The notes under the pieces: model-generated
Seen by the model: the letters and a program-made list of their open reading frames with translations, nothing else
What the model was told of the DNA's origin: nothing
The model's database searches: none
Part shown: one piece after another, positions 32,359-43,064 of the stretch
Layout: every line of letters begins with the position of its first letter
How positions within the stretch are numbered: position 1 is the first letter of the stretch
Translations under genes and position numbers: made by a program
NCBI GenBank assembly: GCA_029168955.1
Contig: JAPDOI010000699.1
Span: 62,001-126,000, forward strand
Length of the DNA stretch: 64,000 bases
Origin: Aplectana chamaeleonis
Lineage: Eukaryota > Nematoda > Chromadorea > Rhabditida > Cosmocercidae
Direction of reading: 5' to 3'

Positions 32359-32460
32359 AAGAGAGCGCTGAATGAAGTTGATGAAGCAGTCGTCAAGAGA
32401 AGATAAAATGGGAGCGCGTCATATGTGGGAAGGTGAACCGCCTAACAAATGTTTATATAT

Positions 32461-32741
32461 ACTCTGTTTATCTTTAATTGCAAAAAACGGTCCGCCAATA
32501 GTCCTCTAATGGGCCGGCTAGTACCGTAGTTTACGTCCGACGACGCGTTCTCGGCAGACCCGGGTGTGCACAGTGGCAGGGTGGGTGGCCGAGTGACAGC
32601 ATTGATGAATCGATCGCTCAGCACACCCCGGTGCACACCCGGGTCTGCCGAGAACGCGTCGCGGACGTAAACTACGGTACTAGCCGGCCCATTAGAGGAC
32701 TATTGGCGGACCGTGTTTTGTGCAATTAAAGATAAACAGAG
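32461..32741. mobile_element. Long hairpin element L (281 bp)
   Basis: ACTCTGTTTATCTTTAATTG opens the left arm, and its complement CAATTAAAGATAAACAGAGT closes the right. Arms are about 115 bp with near-perfect identity, including GGTCCGCCAATAGTCCTCTA and GCGTTCTCGGCAGACCCGGG, around a roughly 45-bp loop. It directly abuts the foldback that begins at 32742. Confidence 0.9.
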
Positions 32742-33078
32742 TACAATACCGCCCGCGACTTTGGGAAAAACGGCGTTTTCGGCGTTTTTTTCCGCCGGAA
32801 AGCGCCGCTTTCTCATAACTTTGTTCAAAGTGGTCAGTTTGGGTTGCCAGAGGCATATTTAGAATCAGCATCGAGAGCTCTTCATTTCGAGCCCGCACAT
32901 GTCTTACCCGGCAACAAGGCATATAGGGTTAACACAATCAATCGAGTGTACGAAAACTGAAGCTAGATATCAAATTGGTGTAAATATGGCTTCATATTAA
33001 CTGTGCAGATGAAGGACGAGTTATACACAAGTTTTAAAAACCAATTTATGGTGTTGGCAAAAGTAAAAATCAATGTTT

Positions 33079-34020
33079 TTCCCCTGTTTGGCGACCCGGG
33101 AGACACATTCATCGTCATTCGCTCGGGCTCAAGGTGCCCGCGATCACAACCACGCTAGGTATACACTCATTCAAAACAGCTAAAAGCTCTCTGAAGGCAT
33201 CTCCGGCCTAGCGCCACCCCTGTGATTTTGGCTTAAAAAAACGACCCTCGGTCATCGACGTCCCGTTCTCGGCTCAAACGGGACCAATCGACCCGCGACT
33301 TGGCTGACACATTACTTTTTGATCCTCTTCCGAATAAGCACTGCGCCAGCCCAATCCGGAAAATTTGATTTTTCACCTTTTTGGGATGTGCCAGAACAGC
33401 GTTTTTCCCCCTGTTCGGCGACCCGGCAGACACATTCATCGTCATTCGCTCGGGCTCAGTTTGCCCGCGATCACAACCACGCTTGGTATACACTCATTCA
33501 AAACAGCTAAAAGCTCTCTGAAGGCATCTCCGGCCTAGCGCCACCCCTGTGATTTTGGCTTTAAAAAACGACCCTCGGTCATCGACGTCCCGTTCTCGGC
33601 TCAAACGGGACCAATCGACCTGCGACTTGGCCTAACACATTACTTTTTGATCCTCTTCCGAATAAGCACTGCGCCAGCCCAATCCGGAAAATTTGATTTT
33701 TCACATTTTTGGGATGTGCCAAAACAGCGTTTTTCCTGTTTGGTGACCCGGCAGACACATTCATCGCCCTTCGCTCGGCTCAGAATGCTCGCGATCACAA
33801 CGACGCTCAACATGGACTCTTTTAAAACAGTTACAACCTGTCTGGAGGCATTTCCGCCTAGCGCCACCCCCGTGATTTTAGATTTTTCAAAACTACCCCA
33901 AATCATTTCGATCCGTACGGGCTCCTGGCAACGCCTTATCCATTTCTCAGCTAAAACCGCCCTCATCCCAAACTTGATTTTTTCGACTCTGTTTACCCGG
34001 CTCTGCGAAGCGGTGCGGTA
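33079..34020 (+). repeat. Left satellite array, three about 327-bp units
   Basis: Unit starts at 33078, 33403 and 33731, each near TTTTTCCCCTGTTTGGCGAC. The third unit is the most diverged (CTCAACATGGACTCTTTTAA replaces CTTGGTATACACTCATTCAA) and decays into unique sequence near 34020. Confidence 0.85.
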
Positions 34021-34400
34021 AAACAGGTGGCATAGAGAGCAGAATTTTAAGTTTCTCTGGTCAATGTTTTCAGCTGGTTGTTTGTTTCAGGGAACACATT
34101 TAGGTCAATCTTGAGCGTGACGCCAATCTGATAGCGTGACGCCTATTAACGCGGCGGGTGTGAGTCTCATAGAATCCCCAATGCGGTATTGAATTTTGGA
34201 TGGAAAAATGTTAAACATACGTAAGCCTCATCTGAAAACAGTTGAGGATCACTAAATACCAGCTTGAAGTGAATAAAAGTCCTCGTAACATCAAATAGTA
34301 CGCAGCATTCTAACACATGCATCACTGTTATATATTGTATTTATGTGTGCTTGAGTCAAAATACAGTTCCGCGCTCGAAATCAACTCCACTGTGTTCTGA

Positions 34401-34535
34401 GGCCGGATTCATCATTGCTTTAGGTCTGGGTTTGTCGATTTGGGTTGGGTTTAGCTCAGCACACGCGCGCTAATGCTGGCGCGAAACCCAACCCAATTCC
34501 ACAAACCCACGGTTGATGCAATGATGAATCTGGCC
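34401..34535. mobile_element. Hairpin MITE (135 bp) in the foldback spacer
   Basis: GGCCGGATTCATCATTGC and (reverse complement) GGCCAGATTCATCATTGCAT form the ends, with an inner pairing of GGGTTGGGTT and AACCCAACCC. TCTGA occurs directly outside both ends (34396-34400 and 34536-34540), consistent with a 5-bp duplication. Confidence 0.75.
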
Positions 34536-34540
34536 TCTGA

Positions 34541-35020
34541 TGGGTGCGCTTGTCAAACGCGCTGGGAGGGGAATGGCTGGCGGGCCGGCCGCCAGGCAAG
34601 AGGCGAGACGTCATACTTTTTGCGAAATCATGCTGGAATGAGTTACCGGGGGTGAAACGGGGTTAAGATGCCCGTATCCCCAGTTCGAAGCCTGACGAAT
34701 CGATAAGTGATGCGACAGACTGGCTTGCTCTTGGTCTGTTGCTCTTCTTCTCTGCGCTGTGCAGCTCTGCATCTCTGCCACTGTCTCCACAGGGTTACGA
34801 GAAGGGCCGGCATGTCGCAGTGGAGGGTGATAATTGAAACTCCACGAGTCAGGGGCGTTGTGAAGCGTAAGTTCAGTGGCGTTCGGGAGCCAGGAACAGC
34901 GAGAGTGCGCGTCCTCTCAATGTAACTGTCTGTCTCATAGCACTGGCCTGGCCATAGCGGGTCTTGACAATCGATTAAAAGACGTGCGAAAAAAAACGCT
35001 ATTTTAACACATCCTGAAGA
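34541..35020. other. Foldback spacer, no gene recognised
   Basis: GC-richer unique sequence. An open frame at 34707-34925 (plus) ends in GTARVRVLSM and has no motif I can identify. If a transposase or cargo gene ever existed in the foldback, this is its remaining space. Confidence 0.35.
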
Positions 35021-36640
35021 GGTGAAATATCAAGTTTTCCGGATTGGGCTGGCGCAGTGCTTACTCGAAAGAGGTTAGAAAAGTAATGTTGTATACCGAG
35101 TCTCAGGTCGATTGGTCTCGTTTGAGCTGAGAACGGGACATGGGTGGTCCGCTTGATGCGAAAATGGACTTAGAACAGGTGAGGGTGACGAAAATTGACC
35201 TTTCCGGAATGGGCTGGCGCAAAACTCATTCGAGAGAGGATCAAAAAGTAGTGTTGTATGGCGCGTCTCAGGTCGATTGATCCCCGTTTGAGCCGAGAAC
35301 GAGACGTTGGTGGTCGAGGGTCGTTTTTCGAAGCCAAAATCACGGGGGTGGCGCTAGGCGGGAAATGCCTCCAGAGAGGTTTTGGCTGTTTTGAATGAGT
35401 GTATACCAAACTTGGTTGTGATCGCGAGCATTTTTAGGCCGAGCGAAGTATGATGCTTGTGTCTGCCGGGTCGCCAAACAGGGGAAAAAACGCTGTTTTA
35501 GCACATCCCAAAAATGTGAAAAATCAAATTTTTCCGAATTGGGCTGTCGCAGTGCTTATTCGAAAGAGGATCAAAAAGTTATGTGTTAGGCCGAGTCGCA
35601 GGTCGATTGGTCCCGTTTGAGCCGAGAACGGGACGTCGATGGCCGAGGGTCGTTTTTTAAAGCCAAAATCACAGGGGTGGCGCTAGGCCGGAGATGCCTT
35701 CAGAGAGGTTTTAGCTGTTTTGAATGAGTGTATACCAAGCGTGGTTGTGATCGCGGGCAAATTGAGCCCGAGCGAATGACGATGAATGTGTCTGCCGGGT
35801 CGCCAAACAGGGGAAAAAACGCTGTTTTGGCACATCCCAAAAATGTGAAAAATCAAATTTTCCGGATTGGGCTGGCGCAGTGCTTACTCGAAAGACGTTA
35901 GAAAAGTAATGTTGTATACCGAGTCTCAGGTCGATTGGTCTCGTTTGAGCTGAGAACGGGACATGGGTGGTCCCGCTTGATGCGAAAATGGACTTGGAAC
36001 AGGTGAGGGTGACGAAAATTGGACCTTTCCGGAATGGGCTGGCGCAAAACTCATTCGAGAGAGGATCAAAAAGTAGTGTTGTATGGCGCGTCTCAGGTCG
36101 ATTGATCCCGTTTGAGCCGAGAACGAGACGTTGGTGGTCGAGGGTCGTTTTTCGAAGCCAAAATCACGGGGGTGGCGCTAGGCGGGAAATGCCTCCAGAG
36201 AGGTTTTAGCTGTTTTGAATGAGTGTATACCAAGCTTGGTTGTGATCGCGAGCATTTTGAGGCCGAGCGAAGTACGATGCTTGTGTCTGCCGGGTCGCCA
36301 AACAGGGGAAAAAACGCTGTTTTAGCACATCCCAAAAATGTGAAAAATCAAATTTTCCGAATTGGGCTGGCGCAGTGCTTATTCGAAAGAGGATCAAAAA
36401 GTAATGTGTTAGGCCGAGTCGCAGGTCGATTGGTCCCGTTTGAGCCGAGAACGGGACGTCGATGGCCGAGGGTCGTTTTTTAAAGCCAAAATCACAGGGG
36501 TGGCGCTAGGCCGGAGATGCCTTCAGACAGCTTTTAGCTGTTTTGAATGAGTGTATACCTAGCGTGGTTGTGATCGCGGGCACCTTGAGCCCGAGCGAAT
36601 GACGATGAATGTGTCTCCCGGGTCGCCAAACAGGGGAAAA
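35020..36640 (-). repeat. Right satellite array with 823-bp higher-order repeat
   Basis: The word GGATTGGGCTGGCGCAGTGC followed by TTACTCGAAAG occurs at 35041 and 35864, exactly 823 bp apart, and the intervening sequence repeats in full. Each 823-bp block contains one about 330-bp unit like those in the left arm plus one about 494-bp variant containing the extra segment CTTGATGCGAAAATGGACTT. The higher-order structure is present only in the right arm. Confidence 0.85.
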
Positions 36641-36975
36641 ACATTGATTTTTACTTTTGCCAACACCATAAATTGGTTTTTAAAACTTGTGTATAACTCG
36701 TCCTTCATCCGCACGGTTGATATGAAGCCATATTTACACCAATTTGATATCTAGCTTCAGTTTTCGTACACTCGATTGATTGTGTTAACCCTATATGCCT
36801 TGTTGCCGGGTAAGACATGTGCGGGCTCAAAATGAAGAGCTCTCGATGCTGATTCTAAATATGCCTCTGGCAACCCAAACTGACCACTTTGAACAAAGTT
36901 ATGAGAAAGCGGCGCTTTCCGGCGAAAAAAAACGCCGAAAACGCCGTTTTTCCCAAAATCGCGGGCGGTATTGTA

Positions 36976-37029
36976 TACCGTTGCTAAGCCTAACACTGCG
37001 CCTGCAACTGAAAATGGTAGGAACCTCAC
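36976..37029. other. Intron start next to foldback
   Basis: The foldback ends only about 55 bp from the splice donor of exon 3 of paralogue 2. Confidence 0.6.
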
Positions 37030-37158
37030 CTTTTTCTGCTGTTATGGCCGCTAGATCTTTGATAGCGCCATCTTCCAGAAAGGCATCGACAGGAGCATTT
37101 AGGCCCTTCCACTTCTCATCGTGGCTCACATCAACTAAGACTGCGTCGTACTTCGTGC
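37030..37158 (-). CDS. Exon 3 of methyltransferase paralogue 2
   Basis: A 129-bp exon (two bases, 42 codons, one base) with acceptor ATTGAG and donor GTGAGG. It reads TKYDAVLVDVSHDEKWKGLN then APVDAFLEDGAIKDLAAITA. In this family the KYDAVLVDV segment is the strand carrying the acidic residues at the active-site edge, and LEDG..KDL is the following helix. The first codon is completed by the last base of exon 2 (Gly). It lies immediately upstream, in gene sense, of the 9.5-kb repeat-filled intron. Confidence 0.85.
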
Positions 37159-37597
37159 CTCAATATTGTATATTGGAGATGTTCTCGATCACAACCACAA
37201 ACATGAACATGGAGCGATCTAATCGGGCTTCAAAAAGAACGTCCAGGAAGTGACACAAGATCACCTTTTAGACTGGCCTCAAGCGCCCGACTGCCCCCCC
37301 CACCTCCCTCGAGAGTTGCCGCCTTATTTGCTTAAAGCCATAGTAGAATAGGGTGCTGCCGGGTTCAGGCGTATTAGAAAAATTCAATGTAAGGATTGAA
37401 GTCGGTAACGAAGGGATCAGCAGCACACTAGACTTGATATTTTGCAGCAGCTGCTGCTATTAGCATTAGTTGATGCTTGTGTGCAGCGAATTTCTTTGGC
37501 CGCGGGCTCGCTTGCTTTTGTGACTGCGTACAACCGCTCAAGTGTGTGAGCAGAAGAGATTACTCTGGGCTCTCGTGAGTTATCAGGGCTAGCTAAC
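37159..37597. other. Intron 2 of paralogue 2
   Basis: No coding sequence. The stretch 37440-37530 resembles 40360-40450 (CTGCTGCAGCCGATG / GGCCGCGGGTTCGCTTGCTT), a small dispersed repeat shared with the upstream region. Confidence 0.5.
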
Positions 37598-37733
37598 CTT
37601 TCCTTGCTGCTTCACGAATAAATTGCACCCCGTCATCGACGACGATTCGGTGATCTTCAGTTTCCGTCACGTTGAACCATTTCTTTGCTATTCGCTTCAT
37701 CACTTCATCATTATCAACGACAGTGACGGACAC
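37598..37733 (-). CDS. Exon 2 of methyltransferase paralogue 2
   Basis: A 136-bp exon (45 codons plus one base) bounded by TTTCAG and GTTAGC. It reads VSVTVVDNDEVMKRIAKKWF, then VTETEDHRIVVDDGVQFIRE and AARK. VTVVDNDEVM is motif II of the methyltransferase/spermidine synthase fold, where an acidic residue binds the ribose hydroxyls of SAM. IVVDDGVQFIREA is the next strand-helix pair with the adenine-contacting Asp. Phase 0 at its start matches exon 1 and phase 1 at its end matches exon 3. Confidence 0.9.
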
Positions 37734-37849
37734 CTGAAATATCGTTAAATTCAACGTAATTATGAGGCGTAGGCTCTGAAAATTTTAAATTTGTTCTTAG
37801 TCTCTTTGTCAAGTGAAGTCTAGCGAATGAACGTGGCTCTGCCATTGCG

Positions 37850-37945
37850 GCGAGCCGAGCGGCGTTCGCGACCCCATCTGTCATCAGGGTTTCGATCGCG
37901 CGCGACGAAGCACCTCCGCAGCTCTTTCCATTCACTGGGCTGAGT
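37850..37945. repeat. Family R repeat fragment in intron 1
   Basis: CAGGGTTTCGATCGCGCGCG and TTCCATTCACTGGGC match the family-R copy at 41884-41940 (GGTTTCGATCGCGCGCGGCG, TTCACTGG). Confidence 0.55.
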
Positions 37946-38299
37946 TGTACAAGGAGACTCTACCCAAACCTCCTCAGTGAGATAGAGACCTTACTTGGGG
38001 CTATAAAACGTCTAGTACAGCTTTCGTGGTCTTTTTCGGTGAAGCTGCCACACAGTGCTCTGGACCGTCTAATACTAATGGAATGTTCGAAAATGAAGTC
38101 TGTGAAGATTGTTGCTCTCGAAGGCAAGGTTCATTTACATAACGACTCTCCCAAAATTTAGATTAGGTAGGTCGGCTTCGCCTACGTGGAACCTATACAG
38201 AGGTTTTGCAAGCTCTAAGCAATTACTTTCAGAGAAAAAAAAGATTTTATGTAAAGAAATACGATATTCACAGCATCATAGGCCCGGAAAAATGTAGAT

Positions 38300-38475
38300 A
38301 TATCTGTAGAATGTAGGTGGTCGTCTGGCCGCTGCGCGGCAGAGTCACCGCAATGGCGGCATCCATGATGCCGTTGAGAGACGATTTCCATAGGCTTGGT
38401 GAAATGAGCGCAGAGGATGGCGCAAGACGAGGACGGAGGGCGCTTTCTATTTCTAAGATGACTATTGTGAGTGCC
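38300..38475 (+). other. Open frame in intron 1, opposite strand
   Basis: The plus-strand frame MAASMMPLRDDFHRLGEMSA runs to a GTGAGT at 38466. It lies inside intron 1 of the minus-strand methyltransferase gene. Without a second exon I cannot tell a nested gene from chance. Confidence 0.2.
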
Positions 38476-38680
38476 AACTTGAACAAGTTAACGAAAACAG
38501 TTGTTTCGCTGCTGTCTCTTGCATGTTCCTTGGAAACAACTGTGGCTTGCGCTCCGAGCAGAAATTCTCAAAAATTCTGAATCTGTCCGGACCCTGCCTT
38601 CAAGTGCTTGAATACGTATAAAATAGCTCGTAGGACTGGAAACTCTACGCAAAGGAATGATTATAGCTTGGCTGGCTCAC

Positions 38681-38880
38681 CTTCAGTTTGGGAATCGATG
38701 TGATGAAGTTGTTTATGATTCCTCCTCCGAGTCCAATGATGAGAAGATTTTGTTTACAGGTAACTTTCAAATCTATACCACCGGTGAAAATCCCAGTAAT
38801 CAGTGCTCGTGCATACTTCAGGGATATGTACTCTTTATCAATGATCCAGTGCTTTGTGTCGAAATTGTTCCATGTCAGCG
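38681..38880 (-). CDS. Exon 1 (first visible) of methyltransferase paralogue 2
   Basis: A 200-bp exon (two bases plus 66 codons) with acceptor TTTCAG above 38880 and donor GTGAGC below 38681. It reads LTWNNFDTKHWIIDKEYISL near the start and NLLIIGLGGGIINNFITSIP near the end. The Gly-rich loop IGLGGG is motif I (SAM binding). It is the counterpart of the paralogue-1 exon at 1547-1749, with the same phase at both ends and one codon fewer. Because it starts in phase, at least one more exon must lie upstream on the minus strand; none is certain. Confidence 0.9.
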
Positions 38881-39132
38881 CTGAAACAAAACAACTTTCG
38901 GGCAGGCGCGAAGTCTGGGGCAACTGCGAGAGCTCTGCCTTTCGGTCTCAGCCCGCAGCATTCCGTCATGCTGTATGCCTTTGTGATGAAGATCAGGTGT
39001 TCTGAGGTCAACGTGCTAGCCAAAGCCCATCGGAAAAGTCAATCCGCGGGCCTCCGATCCCCAACCACCGTCCTTGCAACGGGTATCGGTGTCCTTGGCG
39101 CGGCCATCAGTATCCGCTAGCGATAGGCTCAA

Positions 39133-39450
39133 TTACCCAGCCACAGCCTGCAGTGCTCCCGTGGTGGAGGCACCAAAAGCTGTCGGAGAGGGAGCAGGGG
39201 CGTGAGATTCTTCTAGAGAGGCTTTGAATGCTTTTGCTTTGGTTCGCAGAAAAGGGCGGCTCGACGGCTCCGACGGGCTTTTTACAGCTTTCCGATCTCC
39301 AGATCTGGTGAGGTGGGAGTCATCTATTTCGAATTCAAAGGCGAAAGACATGCAATACGCCCACAGCTTCTTTGGAATTCCACAACTCAGAGTTTTTTTT
39401 ACACAGTTCAGGTAATGAGCGCCGCATAAATATTCAACCCAAGTCTCCAA
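39133..39450 (-). other. Open frame, possible upstream exon, unproven
   Basis: A 105-codon frame reads METWVEYLCGAHYLNCVKKT and later FAFEFEIDDSHLTRSGDRKA. It is upstream of paralogue 2 on the same strand. I could not place splice sites with the required phase, and no paralogue-1 counterpart is visible. Confidence 0.25.
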
Positions 39451-40514
39451 TCTTGTAGTTGAGCATCAGTTGAGCAGATTATTTTCACCCACTGGGTTGG
39501 TTCGGAAGTCTTCCATCAAATGTAGGTAAGCAGAAATCCTCTTTTCCGCCTACGTTCTTCAGACAATAAGTAATAGAGCAGACGAAAGCTTTGGCCTTCC
39601 TCCCACTATCTAATAGGTTAGCGCGACTCGTAAAACTAGTTCCGCACATCGAAGTGTAGAAAAGTTCTCAGGCATTGGAAACTTCTTAATTCCCTCGCCT
39701 TTTTTTCTATCGATCAGAACTGTTTCTGTTCACGAACGATCAAACCCTAAGATGACCTATGGTGTGAAAACAAGTTCACAGAAATTATTCAGTGCGGGCG
39801 AGCCTTAATATCGACAATCGACGAAAAAAATTATTAGATAGGACACGTCCCATAACGATGAATTTCAAAAATGGTTGCCCTGAATTCGTTAAAAAATATG
39901 GCGGAAATTGTCATTTCTCTGAGAGAAAAATATTAGAAAAATTAAAAATTCGCCTAATTGAAAAAAATCCGTGAACAAGTTTTGGTATTCTGAATAAGTC
40001 CTCACAGGGTTCAAATGTGTTGCGATCCGATCTGAAACGTCTCAAATGGATACGAGGAACAGAACAAGGGGCATTTAAAGGTTTCCGGCACCAAAAACCC
40101 AAACAATCGGTTGTGAAGTTTGGAAATTTTCAATAAATGAAGGAAAAACCGGACTTTCTGATAACATACTACATTTGATTAAAGGGTCACAACTCCCGCA
40201 CTCGAAGGTCGAACGACAGCACACCGAAACAAGAAGAGGAGCTGCCGCACACACTTGTGCAGGAAAAAGCTATCAAGGTTTTGAGCTCGACAACAAAGGA
40301 AATAGCGGCACAGTAGACGGAGGAGCTGCTCGAACAGACTAATTTCGACGAACACACTGTCAGCACCTGCTGCAGCCGATGCTGAGAGTATTCTGCGATC
40401 CTTTATGGCCGCGGGTTCGCTTGCTTTTGTGATTACGTAAAGCATCTCGAGTGCGCGAGAAGGAAAATTCGCCGACCTAGAAATGTGTATTTGGTGCAAG
40501 ACTTTCAGACCAAC
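39451..40514. other. No feature recognised
   Basis: AT-rich unique sequence; 40360-40450 is a copy of the small repeat at 37440-37530. Confidence 0.35.
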
Positions 40515-41028
40515 CTAGCATGTAATTTGCGGGAATATCAACTTATTCCATGCTGTCAAAAATACTTCGCTCCGATGAAGGGTTACTCGAACAGATTGCA
40601 GTGAATCTGCGAGCTCGAGCAACACGATTCGAGACTTTGCTCGGTTATTTCTGCCGCACTCCTTACAAAATAAAATCATGGATCTTGAAACATACGCTCT
40701 GGAGGAACTATCAAGCCTTGAGATATAATGAGGAGACTCCATCCTTTCCGTCGAACCTCTCTTCTGCCAAACAGTCTGAATGAGTCTCTCGAGAACACTA
40801 TGTAGTTTCCTCAATAATATAAGTCAGAGCGATTGAAGGAGTAGATATTGTGATCTTTTGGAATTTGGAATTATGCCAAATCAATGTATTCCTGAAACAA
40901 CTTACACTCCTTTGTGCTCTTCAACGTAGTCCATTATAAAATAACATGTGCCATCAAAAGTACTGCACAACTCATCAACCTGGAAATGCAACAATGTTCG
41001 ATATATGTACCCTAGGTTAGAGTCGGAA

Positions 41029-41501
41029 TCATAGCTCCCGCCACAAGCGACACCACACAATGTCTACCATTATTATCGAACCAAAACATGCACGGTTACC
41101 GTCGGAAAGTATTATCCCGGCCTCATGCATCTTACGAATCAACATTTTCATGTTCCCTTTTTCTCCTATGATAGCAGAGCTGGGATCAAGATGTTGCAGC
41201 ATACAGATAGGCGCTAATCGCGGTGGGACCACGTGGTCCTCGCGCGATAGCGGTGTATGACGAAAGTTGTTAGAAATACCGTGGTTGAAGAATTGCACCT
41301 ACAGATTAGTTGTGAAATTGTGGTAGACTCACGCACCTTGTTCGCAGGCTTGCTTAAAATGCGCTTCCGAATTTCCAATTCTTTCTTCGAAGGACTCTCC
41401 TGAATAGTCACTCTCATTTGTAAATGCAGTATCGCTTTTGATTTTTGAACAGAATGAGAGCGTTGACTCTTCCACACTATTTCAGCGTCTTTTCTCAGCA
41501 A
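41029..41501 (-). other. Two phase-compatible candidate exons, unidentified
   Basis: On the minus strand, a frame ending RKRILSKPANK at donor GTGCGT (about 41333) can join in phase 0 to a frame starting after CTGTAG at about 41299 and reading VQFFNHGISNNFRHTPLSRE, then LAPICMLQHLDPSSAIIGEK. The implied intron is about 33 bp, short even for a nematode. I recognise no domain. They could be 5' exons of paralogue 2, 2.2 kb upstream and on the same strand, or noise. Confidence 0.25.
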
Positions 41502-41644
41502 CTGCTTTCAAGCTATGAAATTGTGCTCTATCTGGAATATCACTTCAGATTGCGTGGAAGGGAGCAATCCAAAATGCATAGTGCCTGATAGGGGTTAAAT
41601 ACAAGCAAAATCTGTAGTTTAAGATGTTTCGCATAGTCTGCGTG

Positions 41645-42115
41645 AAACGTATGGTTTCCATCTTCGATCTAGTCTGACGCATGGACCAGGCCGCGAGACG
41701 TGCGGGGTTGGCGGCCTCACTGTGCAATGGGGTTTCAATTCCTGCGTGGTGATTTACCGTCGCAGCCCCGTTCATTCATCAGACTAGAATTATTGCGCGA
41801 ACTCCATGTTTTTCCGTATTATATTTAATCTAACGAATAGACCAAGCTGCTGGCCTTGCGGTGCTGGCTACATGAGCGACCCACGAGGTTTCGATCGCGC
41901 GCGGCGATCTACCGTCGCAGCCCCGTCCATTCACTGGATAAATTGATTACGTGAACTCTGGAGTTTGCGTAATCATTCTAGTGTGATGAATGGACGGGGC
42001 TGCGAAGGTACTCCGCGCGAATCAAAACCCCATTCTCCAGTGAGGCCGCCAACCCCGCACAACAAGCCGCCTCGCCCTAAAACGAAAACGGAAACCATTT
42101 GTACAGTATGCAGAT
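41645..42115. mobile_element. Family R foldback, most complete copy
   Basis: The left part (AGTCTGACGCATGGACCAGG, GCGGGGTTGGCGGCCTCACT, GGGGTTTCAATTCCTGCGTG) is repeated in tandem with changes at 41830-41960 and then inverted at 41970-42110 (GATGAATGGACGGGGCTGCG, CCAGTGAGGCCGCCAACCCC). This is one and a half direct units followed by an inverted one. No coding capacity. Confidence 0.75.
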
Positions 42116-42502
42116 ATACACTTCGAGGCGCCCGTCAGAGTTGGTCGATCAACTGAGTCCCCACCCTGTAGTTACGCACCGGAAAGGCAGCAAGGCGCCG
42201 CCATTTAATTCTGACTCTGACAGTGTGGTAAATGTTATTTCGTAACTCACGTGGCTTTCACAAATTGTTCCTAAGCGGAGTTGATCAGACAATCGTCGTG
42301 CTTGGCAGATGCGGAAACTCTCGTTTCTTGAAAATGATTGCTTCGACTCACAGTTCGACCAGATCTTAAGTAGACAGAGAAGAAGCATTTGAAGTTCCAG
42401 TGGAATTCGAGTGGATCTATTGTGTTTTGAGGTAGGGTTCCGATACAAGTCATATTTGAAGCGTCGATAACCAAGTGAGGGCGAACCAACCGTTTGAGGC
42501 CA

Positions 42503-42600
42503 GGGCTGTGCGGAGAATTTTTTCGGTGAATTTTCAATCGAGACTTGTTACGGAGAATTTTTTTTCAGTAAATTCGGTGAAAATTCTGGATCTCGATTTC
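42503..42600. repeat. hAT-like end with CGGNGAATT repeats
   Basis: CAGGGCTGTGCGGAGAATTT is the conserved terminus. It is followed by TTTCGGTGAATTTTC and, about 45 bp on, ACGGAGAATTTTTTTTCAG plus TTCGGTGAAAATTC. A matching right end was not found. Confidence 0.6.
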
Positions 42601-43064
42601 TCTGCATATTCCGAGCAACTAAACCAATTTCAAGGAACCTTCTTCACAGCAGGAACGTAGTGTCACACATCTGATATGGTAAAGCACTTAATCGCTGAAT
42701 CCTAACAACGGAATGCCAATATACTACAAAGAATAACATCCCGAATGCTCGATCCTCTTTAACACTCTCATTGGTTTTGAGATTGGAATCGCCATGAAAA
42801 CGTTTTCAGGTTTACCGTACGAATTAACACTTCGGGTACTCTTCTTGACAACAGTATCGGTGAAAATTGGTGAGAAACTGATGAGTGTAATGTGAAACGC
42901 CTGAATTTTGACCCTGGCAGTGACAGAGCTCACAACTCTACCAAAAAACGATATCTCTTTCCCACCGAAAACCTATCATTTGAAAAGCAACTAGCATTCA
43001 CGAAATCTCCCCATTTCGTCATGGACTACCAGCATAAAAGGGTGTGCCAGCACTGACAGGGCGC
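42601..43064. other. No feature recognised
   Basis: No exon or element. Confidence 0.35.

Larger units (their letters stand above)
32742..36975. mobile_element. 4.2-kb foldback with satellite-bearing arms
   Basis: Outer arms 32742-33078 and 36640-36975 are near-perfect inverted copies, starting TACAATACCGCCCGCGA. Each runs inward into a tandem array of about 325-330-bp units recognised by GTTTGGCGACCCGG, CAAAACAGCTAAAAGC and CATCGACGTCCCGTTCTCGG. The left array holds three units (33079-34020) and the right about five, in inverted orientation (35020-36640). A unique spacer lies at 34020-35020. The flanking bases TA/TA would suit a Tc1/mariner-type target, but no transposase is present. It sits wholly in the long intron of methyltransferase paralogue 2. 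Confidence 0.85.

Noticed and set aside
33233..36483. Repeated frames of 60-124 codons (FRISTAPAQSGKFDF)
   Set aside because: Satellite units in two orientations; frames are not maintained between units and contain unit-specific stops.
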